From: Bremia lactucae
Taxonomy: Eukaryota > Oomycota > Peronosporomycetes > Peronosporales > Peronosporaceae
Reading direction: 5' to 3'
Assembly (NCBI RefSeq): GCF_004359215.1
Contig: NW_027152195.1
Span: 251,885 to 284,566 of the forward strand
DNA length: 32,682 bases
A program made the position numbers and the translations under genes. Shown one piece after another: positions 1 through 9,425 of this stretch. Each line of letters begins with the position of its first letter. Positions within the stretch are counted from its first letter, which is position 1. Under the pieces are notes generated by a model. The model was not told where the DNA came from, ran no database searches, and was given only the letters and a program-made list of their open reading frames with translations.

Positions 1-118
1 ATTGCACGACATAGCCGTGTTGTCGGAATCTTACTCGTGTACATCCGCATGTATTGGGTCCGAGACATTCACTGTCCGATTTTCCAACCCTAATACTAGC
101 TGCCAGAAACAATCGATT

Positions 119-445
119 CTATTTTTGGTAAAGGCGGTGCATTGTCCGACGAGCGACAAGACTATTCACTTCACCGGATAGGAAGCCCTGGTGGCTAGCA
201 TGTCACCCGCATGTACGACACATGAATTCAAATTTTAATCGAGAAGAAACAAAACACCTCGTGGCAGCTTACATAATGAAAGAATATTTTCTAACGAATT
301 GAACGTCATTTGGACTAGGTCCCATTTGCTCGCATCGACGGTCGCCACGCGGAATGAGCCAGTTTGGGAGGGCGCCAGTGTCAATGAGGGCAGAACTAGC
401 CACTTCCGCCCTGCTCACTTCGCCTGCAGAAGCGACTGAATGCAT
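119..445 (-). CDS. Candidate two-exon small protein (82 aa), unidentified
   Basis: Reading leftwards from an ATG at 445, exon 1 (445-273) stays open for 57 codons plus two bases and ends at a GTAAGC donor. A 78-nt intron (272-195) closes on CTAG, and exon 2 (194-119) continues in frame to a TAG. The product would be 82 residues, with an internal stretch SALIDTGALPNWLIPRGD and a basic C-terminal end (ARRTMHRLYQK). I recognise no family. Support is limited to an in-frame GT-AG join and an intron length like those of the neighbours. It would be divergent from the PX-like gene that begins at 908. Chance is a real alternative for so short a model. Confidence 0.33.
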
Positions 446-907
446 TCATTTTGTAAATAACTGTCAACAGAACTGCCAAGAAGTTAAGTCGGCTTTTTTA
501 GGTGAGGCTTCTTTTGCTTCCTAAGTCAGATAGATGCGTTTGCCCTAACCATCACAGCATATTGGATTTTCCTTTTCACATTAGAAGTTTCCAATTCAAA
601 AGACTTGCTCCTTTGTATGATTTTCAGTATTTGGTCATGTAGATGACAGTAATTAAAAATGTGTTGGTCAATTTCTCTTCATTTACCCAAACAACGAATG
701 TTTTAAGGTCGACTCGGTCGTGCATTTTTTTCTAATTTCGTGTCGTCAAGACAATGGCCCCGCCCGAACCCTACCAACAAGTGTAAGAAAACATCCAGGC
801 CTGGCTTATTGATCGTTTTGTTTTGCATAAATCGATTCCACCACACACCAATCTGCCTCCTAAAGCACAGTCGGTACGCTTAGATTAACTCACAGAGCCA
901 TTCAACT
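446..907. other. Intergenic, upstream of the PX-like gene
   Basis: No open frame or repeat that I can support. It would contain the upstream region of the plus-strand gene at 908 and of the candidate minus-strand gene ending at 445. AT-rich tracts occur around 560-730. Confidence 0.5.
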
Positions 908-1651
908 ATGCACGTAACGACGCTGCAGCCATCATTGTCACCGCAGTCTTTCAGGCGTCGCGCCACCGTTGGTAATGATGGTGACATGCATCACCACCAT
1001 ACATCACACGCATCCATCGAGCGCCCGCCTTTAGCTAGTAACAAAGTGGACGTCCAGATCCTAAAAAAACTGTCAGCATCGGTGTCACACTTTGAAGGTC
1101 CTCGCACGAATTTGAGCTTTGTTGTGTCCGTCGATACACTGATTCCTGGACGACGTGCCTTTTCGGATGAGCGCGCGTCTTGTCAGCTTGTGGCGCGCTC
1201 TTTTGACGATTTCCGCCGCTTTCGCAAGTCGCTATTGACCCGTGTTGGCAGCCTTCACGACCCAGCATTGCTGCTCATGGGACGTCGTGGTAAGTGCCAT
1301 TGCGAGGGCATCAATAAGTGTCCATTTGACGTCACGCGCAGCTTCCTCGAGCGCCTAAAGTTTAAACGTATGCCCTTTATCAGCCTTAGCGAGAACGAGG
1401 CTGACCTGACCAAGCGCCAGCTGGAGATGAATAATTTTCTTCATATTATCTTTGCCATTTTACATCGCATGCAGCACGGCTCGTGGCACTCTGAATGTCT
1501 ATTTTTGCAGGACGTTATGGTCTTTCTCGAAGTCGAGGAATCATTTTCCCAGCAGATGGAATTGTTGCTGCGGTCTAAGAATCGCTATATGAGCTTGGAT
1601 GGCTGGAAGGCGCACACTCTACAAACATTTGGCTATGGAATTGGTATTTGA
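908..1651 (+). CDS. PX-like domain protein (247 aa)
   Basis: A single-exon frame of 247 codons. The N-terminal 45 residues are low complexity with a His cluster (MHHHHTSH). From about residue 48 to 210 the pattern resembles PX/PX-like proteins common in oomycetes: a strand-rich start (FVVSVDTLI), then RSFDDFRRFRKSL at about 98-109, a Cys-rich insert CHCEGINKCPFD at 130-141 that fits the style of oomycete PX relatives, and a helical C-terminal half. PX domains bind phosphoinositides and direct proteins to endosomal membranes; that role here is inferred only from resemblance. The canonical PX proline-rich loop is not clear, so lipid binding is uncertain. The first ATG is used; MHHHH at residue 27 is a possible later start. 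Confidence 0.55.
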   Translation: MHVTTLQPSLSPQSFRRRATVGNDGDMHHHHTSHASIERPPLASNKVDVQILKKLSASVSHFEGPRTNLSFVVSVDTLIPGRRAFSDERASCQLVARSFDDFRRFRKSLLTRVGSLHDPALLLMGRRGKCHCEGINKCPFDVTRSFLERLKFKRMPFISLSENEADLTKRQLEMNNFLHIIFAILHRMQHGSWHSECLFLQDVMVFLEVEESFSQQMELLLRSKNRYMSLDGWKAHTLQTFGYGIGI

Positions 1652-1978
1652 TTGCAAGTTTCTAGTTTATTTCTTCTGGCCTGGTTTGCCGGTCTCCAAC
1701 CTATTTAATTAAAGTAGTTGATGTCGATAGTATTAGCATTTGGCACGGGCAATCGACATTTTTGGAAAAGAAGTAGCTTTCGAATTGTTAATCACGAAAG
1801 CCTTTTTTAAGTATATATAATTATGTCTATTGGGAACGTGACCTGGCTTAGCAACTCCATTGGTCCATCGTGCATCTTGAAAATGCCGCTCTGCTTTTTT
1901 GTTAATAAGGAAAAAAGGACCCGATGAAGCCAATTCAATCGACTTCGATGCCTTTATAGCCTTGAAGCGGTCTTAGGA
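1652..1978. other. Intergenic between convergent genes
   Basis: This separates the stop codons of the plus-strand PX-like gene and the minus-strand gene ending at 1979. No coding signal is seen that beats chance. It presumably holds both 3' UTRs. Confidence 0.5.
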
Positions 1979-3034
1979 TCACGTACAGAAAAAAATGTCG
2001 TTAGCAGAATATTGTAAGCTACGGGTAGAGGCGACCCCATTGACGATTCTGAAGATTTTTTTGCGATTCACTGGCTGTAGCACTTTGTCGTAGATAGCAG
2101 CAATTGCGTCTGCGGCTTTATCGCTATTTATTATCGGCAACTTCAATGCGGTATAGAACGGATGCTCTGGTAGCTGAATGATTTCGGTAGCCGGATAGTC
2201 GTGCAGCTTCCGGTCGATAAAGTGTAGCAGCGGCGGCTAGAGAAAATGTACACATGGCGCCATTCTAAGCGTCGTCGGTTAATTGATGGTAACCTTACCA
2301 TCTCTAGTCGCGTAACCACTTTTAAAGACGAATACGTCATGAGCTGCATGTGCTTACGCGGTTGGCTAGAATAAGTAATACGTGACAGAAGCCTAAGAGT
2401 TGAACGGCTACTTCGCAATAAATTCTTTCGGCTAAAAAGCACAATTATTTTTACAATTAAGTGGACTATTGAAAGGTTGACTTTTTAAGAGGTTTGCCTT
2501 CTAAAAAACTCTGTTGAACCAGCTCAATGGCACACGTAAAGAAGGTGAAGGCAAAAAGTATTGCAAGAGGTAGTATTCAATAGTTCGCCTTCGATTCAGC
2601 ATGCTATTATCGCACCTTGCGCCGCTCTCAAAGCCGCAATTATAGGAGGAAAAGGCGTCGGAGCCCTGCATGGCCGTCCATATGGCGCGAAAATCGACGA
2701 CATCGAGAGATTGCTCTTGCGGCATGAAATCAATGGTAGGCAGCACAATGTGATCGTAAACAAAACTAAACTTATAAATCAATAGATTATGCTTGCCGTG
2801 CAGTTGCATCACCAGCAGCTCCTGTTCAAGGTTCTCATTAGCGAAAGGATTTCGGAGGTCTTGAGACGTGGCTTCCTTGCTTATCTAGCCGGCTTAAGCT
2901 TTCCTGCGCATTTCATCGACTCACAAAACATAACGAATGCCATAATGGGATGGTGGCAGCAACTCAAAGCTTGCAGATATCTTTTTGAGCACGTGTGTTG
3001 CGCGCAACGACGCGTCTAAGATGCGTTTGCGCAT
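1979..3034 (-). CDS. Unidentified spliced gene, possibly decayed
   Basis: Exon 1 (3034-2925) encodes MRKRILDASLRATHVL and ends at a GTGAGT donor. A 45-nt intron (2924-2880) joins in frame to a long exon from 2879 that stays open to a TAG at 2501 and includes DHIVLPTIDFMPQEQ and DVVDFRAIWTAMQGSDAF. A further well-formed coding stretch at 2236-1979 (FIDRKLHDYPATEI to a TGA, about 85 residues) is preceded by a strong CTAG acceptor. Its 62-nt intron (2298-2237) starts with GTAAGG. How 2501-2879 connects to 2299-2390 is unclear: I found no clean in-frame donor, so the middle is missing or broken. I do not recognise the family. The start codon lies 97 bp from the divergent exonuclease gene. Confidence 0.45.
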
Positions 3035-3131
3035 CGTCTTGCCCGGTGTTCTAATTAAATTTTGCCATCTGACCTATGGGCACCACACAAAACTTCACTG
3101 ACTTTCTGACTGGCCGGCATTCCCCACTGCA
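3035..3131. promoter_or_regulatory. Short divergent intergenic region, likely bidirectional promoter
   Basis: Only 97 bp separate the proposed ATG of the minus-strand gene (3034) from the ATG of the exonuclease gene (3132). Both promoters must overlap here or extend into the genes. No TATA box is evident. Inference from geometry only. Confidence 0.4.
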
Positions 3132-4481
3132 ATGGCGACAGAACGTGTATTTAGTGGCGCGCGCAAGCGCAAATTCGGGATGGAGCATGTAGAATCCAAC
3201 CTCTCCAAGAAACAGCGCGTAAGAATGGCGACGATTACGGCGATGGATGTGATGAACAAACTGCTAGCGCCAGGCGGAGACGTAGCGTACGACGTGACGG
3301 ATGCGGAATGGGAGAAGCTGGTCCAGTTAACACAAGCACATGAGCGTTTTGAGACACTTTATCGCTTTCCTGATCTATTGCCCGGATGGGTTACTACCAC
3401 GAGCAAGAAGAAGAAAACGCATTACAAGATTGTGGCCATTGACTGCGAGATGTGTGTGACGCAGAAAGCCGGAGTTAGCGAGCGCAAGTCCAATGCGTTA
3501 TGTCGCGTATCAGCGATTGATGGTGAAAACATCCTAAAAAATATCATCTCGGACTTTCTTGTGCACCAGCCTGAGCCTGGGTTTCACATGGTGGACCCTA
3601 AGACGGACATTCATGGTATCACACCAATACAGATCGCCGACTGCAGGATCACAATGGCACAGGCACAGAAGAAAATGCTCAAGTATATTAATAAGGATAC
3701 TATTGTTGTGGGCCACTCAGTCTCTGGTGACCTCTCTTGTATGCGCATAAGCCATCGACGCGTTATTGATACAGCACTCATTTTTCAACGTAAAGTCGGA
3801 AACCTGTCTTCTTCAACGCCCGGCTTGAAAGACCTTACCAAATTCTTGCTTGGCTTTGACATGCCTCAAGGCCACGATAGTACTGTTGATGCACAAGCTT
3901 CAATGTTGGCTGCTAAATATGGTGTTCGTCATGAATTAGGAAGGATCATTCCGTCGTCGCTGGAGCTACACGGGCCTCGCGATATTGAGATTCGAAGAGT
4001 TTACCCAATTCCAAGAATGGAATATGCTGGTCCACCCATTCTTGTCACGACGGCTTACCAACCTCGACAAGTGATTGACCAACCTCAAAAACTAATGAAT
4101 GGTGGTAATGTCAACATTGCCAACAATAAAAAAGGCACGATGTGCAAGTTTAAAGCGATGACTGCACGATCCTGCCGCTTGCGCGTGCATCGAATACCAA
4201 AAGGCCTTACTAGTAAAGACGTTGAAAAGTGGTTCTTAGAAAACGCTTGTATCGTCCCAACTGCAGTTGAGAAGATCTCATGGCTGCCGGATCAAAATCG
4301 CGGCTCATGTATTGTCACCTTTTCCACAAGTGCCCATGCAGCTTTGGCTTTTGAGAGCGCCCTGGGCCCAGATGGCAAGACCAAGATCACAAAAGACTCG
4401 ATTGGTCGACCGCAGAAAACAATTGCGATAATTAGCTACATGGGAAAGACATTTAAGAATGTCGTCCTTGGGGTGTCATAG
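3132..4481 (+). CDS. DEDDh 3'-5' RNA exonuclease, SDN/REX-like
   Basis: A 449-codon intronless frame. The exonuclease domain spans about residues 97-265. Exo I is VAIDCEMC with D104 and E106. Exo II is VGHSVSGDL with D200. Exo III is HDSTVDA with H248 and D253, the DEDDh pattern. The CEMC form of Exo I is typical of the REX1/REXO and plant small-RNA-degrading nuclease families, which trim 3' ends of structured or small RNAs. Basic N-terminal stretches (RKRKF, KKQRVR) could direct nuclear entry. Residues about 346-425 look like an RRM (RLRVHRIPKGLTSKDVEKWF, later GSCIVTF as a possible RNP1 strand), as in SDN proteins, where the RRM contributes to RNA binding. All catalytic residues are present, so activity is expected. 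The substrate cannot be read from sequence. Confidence 0.88.
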   Translation: MATERVFSGARKRKFGMEHVESNLSKKQRVRMATITAMDVMNKLLAPGGDVAYDVTDAEWEKLVQLTQAHERFETLYRFPDLLPGWVTTTSKKKKTHYKIVAIDCEMCVTQKAGVSERKSNALCRVSAIDGENILKNIISDFLVHQPEPGFHMVDPKTDIHGITPIQIADCRITMAQAQKKMLKYINKDTIVVGHSVSGDLSCMRISHRRVIDTALIFQRKVGNLSSSTPGLKDLTKFLLGFDMPQGHDSTVDAQASMLAAKYGVRHELGRIIPSSLELHGPRDIEIRRVYPIPRMEYAGPPILVTTAYQPRQVIDQPQKLMNGGNVNIANNKKGTMCKFKAMTARSCRLRVHRIPKGLTSKDVEKWFLENACIVPTAVEKISWLPDQNRGSCIVTFSTSAHAALAFESALGPDGKTKITKDSIGRPQKTIAIISYMGKTFKNVVLGVS

Positions 4482-4864
4482 ATTTGGCAAGAAAACCGAA
4501 ACTGATTTAGCAATTAATCAAAAACTCAATTCTTATTGACGCCGTAGATGGCAATGGGAAAGCTGCGGAAGTGAAAAGACACCTTAAAGGGCAAGGAAAA
4601 GTATCAAAAAGTAAACACAAAAAGTTACAAACCTGTTCTTTCAAAAGGAGTATAGACCTTCATGAACTCAAGCAAAGCAGCTGCATGTTCACGGCGACGC
4701 TACAATACGGCTGCAAGAACGCCACATTTCCAATATGCAGCACATACGAAGAAGAGTCGTTTTTTTCTGGACTGTCCGCATGTGCATTAGAATTTCTGCT
4801 ACAGCTCAAATGTGTTTAAAGGTGATGTTGTCACTGTTTGGCAATCAAACAATTGCATGTTGCT
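4482..4864. other. Intergenic, downstream of the exonuclease
   Basis: One 82-codon frame at 4571-4819 has no recognisable domain, and I do not accept it as a gene. The rest appears non-coding and runs up to the LTR fragment that begins at 4865. Confidence 0.5.
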
Positions 4865-5066
4865 TGTAACGGGGTAGAGTTGCCATAATGTTACACAGTC
4901 CCCTTGAGGTACACTTGGTATGCTTAAGGGGATGGTCAATTATTAAATAATAGCAATTAGACCCAGCACTCGGGTGTGGTGCACATTTGTGACCAACCCT
5001 TATGTGATGCACATGGGTGCATTCACATTAGGAGGGATGACGCCCAGCGACATCCGTTACGCCAGG
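4865..5066 (-). repeat. LTR fragment, family 1 (copy D)
   Basis: Begins TGTAACGGGG and is the reverse complement of the 3' end of the LTR at 13175-13378. Shared landmarks are the block ATTAGGAGGGATGACGCC, the GGGTGCATTCACATT stretch, the CTCGGGTGTGG block and the GTTACACAGTCCCC end. Similarity stops at 5066, where another LTR-like sequence starts, so this copy is truncated. Confidence 0.75.
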
Positions 5067-5519
5067 TGTAACGGGGTGTATCGCTACATGAAATTAACAC
5101 TTAAAGGTTATTATTTTATATATTTTCTAACAGGTAGATAATACTTGGAGGATATTACTTTATATAGTAATATTTAGAATTCTTATCCATAAATAGGTAT
5201 AGACCATTATACCTATTTATTTCGCAGATTAATCAGCTGTAGGAGTAATCAAAGAGAGAGTTACAGATAAGATAGAGATAAGAATTCATTTACATGTTTA
5301 GTATTAGGTTATAGTTAAGTTAGCATTTACAAGATAGAACAAGAGACACTTAATTATATTTTATTCAGTTTTCATTTTACCCTCTTAGGCTAATTACCTT
5401 AAGAGAAGTCTTCCTCTGCACGTACAGTGTACGTCAATTAACGTAGGGCACCACTCGCAACTGAAGCAGTGCGAAGTGGACTTGTACTGAAACAGTACAA
5501 GTCATAGTGCCCCGTTACA
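5067..5519 (+). repeat. Probable solo LTR (453 bp)
   Basis: Starts TGTAACGGGGTG and ends GCCCCGTTACA, giving TG...CA ends with an inverted terminal repeat of about 9 bp. The interior is AT-rich and includes TATATAG near 5160. It abuts copy D exactly, suggesting insertion into or beside it. No clear target-site duplication was found, and the strand cannot be fixed. Confidence 0.55.
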
Positions 5520-5846
5520 GGTATGATACGAACTATTTGACTCAAAATCAATAAAGATAAAAATCTTGTACTCCTCCTATAGGAAGTATTACTTATGTAA
5601 CGGAAAGCCCCGTTACACAATGCGTCTCCTTGCGCAACGCTGAATCGTTTCTTGTACCGATTGGCGAGGAGTTAAACTTAAATTAACCTAATAACAGAGC
5701 TAATGTCCTATATAACCAAATTTGTAAGTTTTGTAATAAAAGATAACAATTTTGTACTTCTTTATTTATTGCCTCTCGAAGGAAATAATATTTATTATTC
5801 CTCTTATAGGAGATAATATTTATGTAACAATACACCCCGTTTTACA
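5520..5846. repeat. Further LTR-end-like segments
   Basis: Two related ends occur in tandem. One is at 5573-5617 (a CCTATAGGAAGTATTACTTATG motif closing in CCCCGTTACA). The other is at 5800-5846 (a similar CTTATAGGAGATAATATTTATG motif closing in CCCCGTTTTACA). The second mirrors the TGTAACGGGGTGTAT start at 5067, so 5067-5846 could alternatively be one 780-bp element with imperfect inverted ends. Confidence 0.4.
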
Positions 5847-6467
5847 AAAAGGCAAAGATATCATTTCTCATCATCATAAAGCCCTGTTTTGATCCAGCAA
5901 ATTGAGTTAGTTAGGAGAAAGACGTGACTTAAATCCCAAACTAGACTGGCACATGCGGCTAAAATGCGTATATTTAATTTATTGTGTCTTGGGAGACATC
6001 TTTAATAAAACTAGACGTTGGCCTCTAGAATATGTAAAATATCAACTAAAAGTCCGAAGATAGTATCTAGCTGTCAATACGTTGGTCATTCAAGACACCT
6101 AGTGCATGGATTGGGCTAAGTTGTATAAACTCTGTGCGGTAAAAGATTCACGTACCAAGACAGAGTAGTTGCATATGCAGCATGTATCTGGAAAGGGTTC
6201 TATTAACTAAAATTTAATGCTAGTTACGTAATGAGCTCGCCGCAAGGACCGTCACGCAAGGCTCGTTCGAGCTGCTTATGGTCGAGAAAATCTATAAGCA
6301 TGCTTCTCAGTAAACGTTTTGTCTTGACTGACTTTAATCTGTACGGATGTGGTAGAGCGATGCGTAAGAAAAAATGGGCGTTATAAATACCTGCCTATTT
6401 AAAATGGGGGGACCAAAAAGAGATAACTCTGCAAAAATAATTTGGAATTTTCACAACTGCATTGCTT
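5847..6467. other. Intergenic, upstream of the IscA-type gene
   Basis: AT-rich with no frame I can support. A 51-codon ATG frame at 6231-6386 has no recognisable product. The proximal part must contain the promoter and 5' UTR of the gene starting at 6468. Confidence 0.5.
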
Positions 6468-7183
6468 ATGACGCCGCTTCTTGTGATGCGCACTCGAAAT
6501 TCGTTGGCGTTGCGACGGTTATCTACAGTTGTAGATGAAACAATATCACGTGCCCGTCGACATCTGCGCGAGCTTCCGCCACCGCTGAACATGGTGCGTC
6601 ATATATTGTTGCGGCCATTCTTGTTGCATACTAAAAAGTGTGAGAAATCTCTTGCAATTTTTTATGGCACAGACAGACGCAGCCGCAAGTCGTATAAGAG
6701 AGCTGTTAGCAAACAAGCCAGACGCTATCGGGATAAGGCTTGGAGTCAGGGCGCGTACGAATTAAACGATTGAGTATACTATAAGCATGATGTTTAATGC
6801 TGATGCGGTAATTTTCGTGAGATTGTAGGTGGCTGCAACGGCTTGTCATATACGATGAATTATGCGGACAAAAAGGAAAATATGGAGGAGGAAGTTATTA
6901 AAAATGGTGAGTTGCAGTCAACTAAAGGAAGTATGGTCAAGATAAGTATTACTTTTCTGCTGTTGAAAGGTGTTCGCGTCTTTGTGGAGCCTAAAGCACT
7001 ATTCCACGTAGTTGGTACGACCATGGACTTTCAGGTTTGTAAATAATTCTTTTTAAAACCTTTAAGTGTGCATTATGACGAGTGTTTTGTTACTATAAGG
7101 TTACTCCAGTCTCATCCGAGTTTACCTTTGAGAACCCAAACGCGAAGAGTAGCTGCGGCTGCGGTGAAAGCTTTAACGTTTAA
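6468..7183 (+). CDS. IscA/ISCA1-type iron-sulfur cluster assembly protein, five exons
   Basis: Joining 6468-6593, 6673-6754, 6829-6906, 6970-7034 and 7100-7183 gives an uninterrupted 144-residue protein; the four introns (79, 74, 63 and 65 nt) are all GT-AG. The product has a basic, Arg/Ser-rich N-terminus (about residues 1-35) suited to mitochondrial import. The A-type carrier fold follows: [27 protein letters not shown] with Cys72, [18 protein letters not shown], and the C-terminal [11 protein letters not shown] with Cys136 and Cys138. These three cysteines are the Fe-S/iron ligands of the family, which helps mature mitochondrial [4Fe-4S] proteins. The [13 protein letters not shown] form is closest to ISCA1. 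The ATG at 6468 is the first in frame after the upstream non-coding DNA. The last acceptor is the least certain junction. Confidence 0.88.
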
Positions 7184-7739
7184 AATCCCGACTCACTCAG
7201 CAGTAATGTCCTGTGAGCTCTCCTGCATTTATAGCCCATTTTCTGGTGCAGCTTAGATCAATTTAGCGATGTGTATAAGTATATCCCTTTTAAAAGCTTG
7301 GGCAGTTTTAGTGCATTTACGGGTTGCCTCGGTCGAATGTTTTGAAAGATAATTTGTAGCAGCAGTGTCATACTGGCACAGCATAGGTATAGCTGTACGT
7401 AAGTGAACATTCTTGATGCCATCTAATTTAAGTCCCGTGTCCTAACTGAAATTGAGTTGCACGCAGATCCACGCGCCCATATATAACTATTTATAATATG
7501 CAATTAGGCAACGACATTGTTTAGAAGTCATTGCATCATTCTACACAGATATCTTCAGCTCATCATGTATTAATACCAGAGGCACTCTTGACATCGGCTT
7601 TTAAACTTTATCTCATGATTGCACGACATGTTTTGAGATGAACGTGAGATAAATTTAGCCGAAATTATTTCTTGGCTGGGTATATAAGTTACAGTCTTTT
7701 TTAACCCAATGTGTAGCCAAGAGCTTACAAAGGATCATT
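7184..7739. other. Intergenic between the IscA-type gene and the SINE
   Basis: No gene is recognised. It probably includes the 3' UTR of the IscA-type gene and ends at the target site of the SINE insertion. Confidence 0.5.
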
Positions 7740-8034
7740 TCTATAGCATGATGATACCGACCCCAGTGGCCGAGTGGTTAAGCACTGGAACTGGGACCGG
7801 GAGGTACGTGGATCGATACCCGCGGAGGGCGGTACGATGACACATCGCCGGAGATAGGCTAAAAAGCAGACGAGCAACCATCCAATGGATGGCCGCCCTG
7901 CCAACCCGCACCGAAGGTGTGTGATAGTTGGGTGGGAGGAGGCCCTGTAGCCGAAATTTCCCATAGTGTAATGAGGGGTGCGGGGTTCCATTAAGAGAAC
8001 TTCGTCAAAATTGAATCTCTATAGCATGATGATA
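7740..8034 (+). mobile_element. tRNA-derived SINE with 17-bp target-site duplication
   Basis: The 17-bp direct repeat TCTATAGCATGATGATA occurs perfectly at 7740-7756 and 8018-8034 and flanks a 261-bp insert. The insert begins with a tRNA-like head: an A-box-like TGGCCGAGTGGTTAAGC at 7767-7783 and a B-box-like GGATCGATACC at 7810-7820, as in Leu/Ser-type tRNAs. A GC-rich tRNA-unrelated body and a short A-rich 3' end follow. Pol III promoter boxes, a non-coding body and a long target-site duplication are the hallmarks of a SINE mobilised by LINE machinery. SINEs of this kind are known in Phytophthora. The perfect duplication suggests a fairly recent insertion. No LINE is seen in this window. 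Confidence 0.85.
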
Positions 8035-8280
8035 TCCTGACTCTGGCAATATTACGTCTTGATACTCAAAGCGACTTTTTGGTTGAGTTTGCGATTTCGC
8101 TAGATGTTAAATATTATTTTCTTGAGGCCAGTCTCGCCAAGCTGCTTATTCCGTGCTATATTTGGCAAGCCAGTACGAATCACCCGCAATTTTCGTGGAT
8201 TTATGGGGCGCTACTTCTCTCAATCAAATCAAATTACAACAGAGACAACGTGGAGTTGGCTTGCATCATATTGCGATGAT
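8035..8280 (+). other. Unexplained open stretch right of the SINE
   Basis: One frame is open from the SINE target site to a TGA at about 8279 (about 80 codons; it includes LRLDTQSDFLVEFAISLDVK). It has no ATG of its own at the left end. In the uninterrupted site it would directly follow a TATAG that could serve as a splice acceptor. I do not recognise it. It may be an exon remnant or chance. Confidence 0.25.
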
Positions 8281-8422
8281 CAGCACAAGTGAGATAAAAA
8301 AAATCAGCAAAGAACACTCAAAGTAGCAACAACTTATGACTGCCGTCAATAAAGCAAAGTGTACTTAAAAATTTCTTCACACCAATGTTATGCTTTCAAG
8401 CAACGACGGTTAAACTGACCAT

Positions 8423-9425
8423 TCAATTCATTTTGGCCTTGCTAAAGTCCATCTCTGGATGTTGCGCCATGAACTTCTGTAACATTTCTTGCTTTTGCAT
8501 ATCGTCACTCGTGGGGAGGCCCATCGCTTTCTGACGCTGATCGAACATCATCTTCTCCACAGTCTGGCGCGTATCAGCATCCAGATCGTTAAGCTTTGAG
8601 TTTTCAGGTTGAACCTTTTGCGTGTCGATCTCGGGATCACCCTGAATTATAGTCTTCCACCACTCCATCTGATTATCTTTCTGTAGGTATACGCAGATGC
8701 GATTCCCATCTTCCAGCGTCCAGAAGCTGTCGTCTACTTTTACCTTGTTGTACAGGTTCCCATCAACAAATGTATTTTCACCTCGTAGACCCACTCTTAG
8801 CTTCCCAGCACGAATTTCAACATCAACCTGCCGGGATTTGGTCCCTGCAGGAACTGCAAAATTTACTTGTGCTTCTTGAAGAGTCTGTGTCCACACGTAT
8901 TTTTCAGTTCGGCCTCCATTGCCCACAAGAGCTGTACATTGTTACAAACCAAATGCAAGTAAAAGTATTGCAAAATTTAAAATAGTAACACAACTTACAT
9001 GGTCCGCTCTCCTCGTCGCCTTCTTCATCAACATCTTTTGACGTGCTTGCTTTGATAGGCATTGTTTGTTCAAGCGTGGATATCTGCATTTCGTCGCTGT
9101 CTGAAATCTCCTCGAATCGCGGCGGGTTCTTGTCCTCTTTTACTTTGTCGTGTTTTTTCTGCCTCTTTTTCAAATCCGCAAGCTCCTCCTTCCGCCTCTT
9201 CTCAGCTTCCTTTTGCTTCTTGGTAAATTCGTCCTTTTCAGCCAGCGCCGCCTGCTTGCGTACGCACTTGAGGATCGTGTTCTCAATAACTTGCGCCTCG
9301 GCTCCCGAGAAAAAGTCGGTTTTACGCCTCAGAAAAGAGAACACAGTATCCAGTAGCGGCTCAATACCGCGTTGAGATTGCGCAATAGTTAGCAACATGC
9401 TGTCGAACCGGTCGGTCTCGCTCAT
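8423..9425 (-). CDS. Nuclear distribution protein NudC (two exons)
   Basis: Exon 1 is 9425-8999 and exon 2 is 8931-8423, split by a 67-nt intron (8998-8932) with a GTAAGT donor and CAG acceptor. The join is in frame and yields 311 residues. The N-terminal region (FDSMLLTIAQSQRGI to about residue 40) matches the NudC N-terminal domain. A Lys/Glu-rich coiled coil covers about 60-95, then an acidic linker. The p23-like CS domain starts near 152 (KYVWTQTLQEAQVNF) and includes VEIRAGKLRVGLRG and the family signature EWWKTIIQGDPEIDTQKV. The tail MAQHPEMDFSKAKM is typical. NudC is a cytoplasmic HSP90 co-chaperone acting on dynein/LIS1 in nuclear movement and mitosis. MSETDRF at 9425 is the only ATG that fits; the codon upstream is TTG. 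Confidence 0.93.

Noticed and set aside
4571..4819. 82-codon plus-strand frame after the exonuclease gene
   Set aside because: No domain, no coding-like composition and no splice partner; it probably arises by chance in the 3' flank.
6231..6386. 51-codon ATG frame upstream of the IscA-type gene
   Set aside because: Short and unrecognised; no splice sites extend it.
7767..7840. A functional tRNA-Leu/Ser gene
   Set aside because: A- and B-like boxes are present but no acceptor or anticodon stem closes, and the target-site duplication shows a SINE.
9043..9375. 110-codon plus-strand frame with hydrophobic Ser/Phe/Cys content
   Set aside because: Antisense shadow of the NudC Lys/Glu-rich coiled coil.
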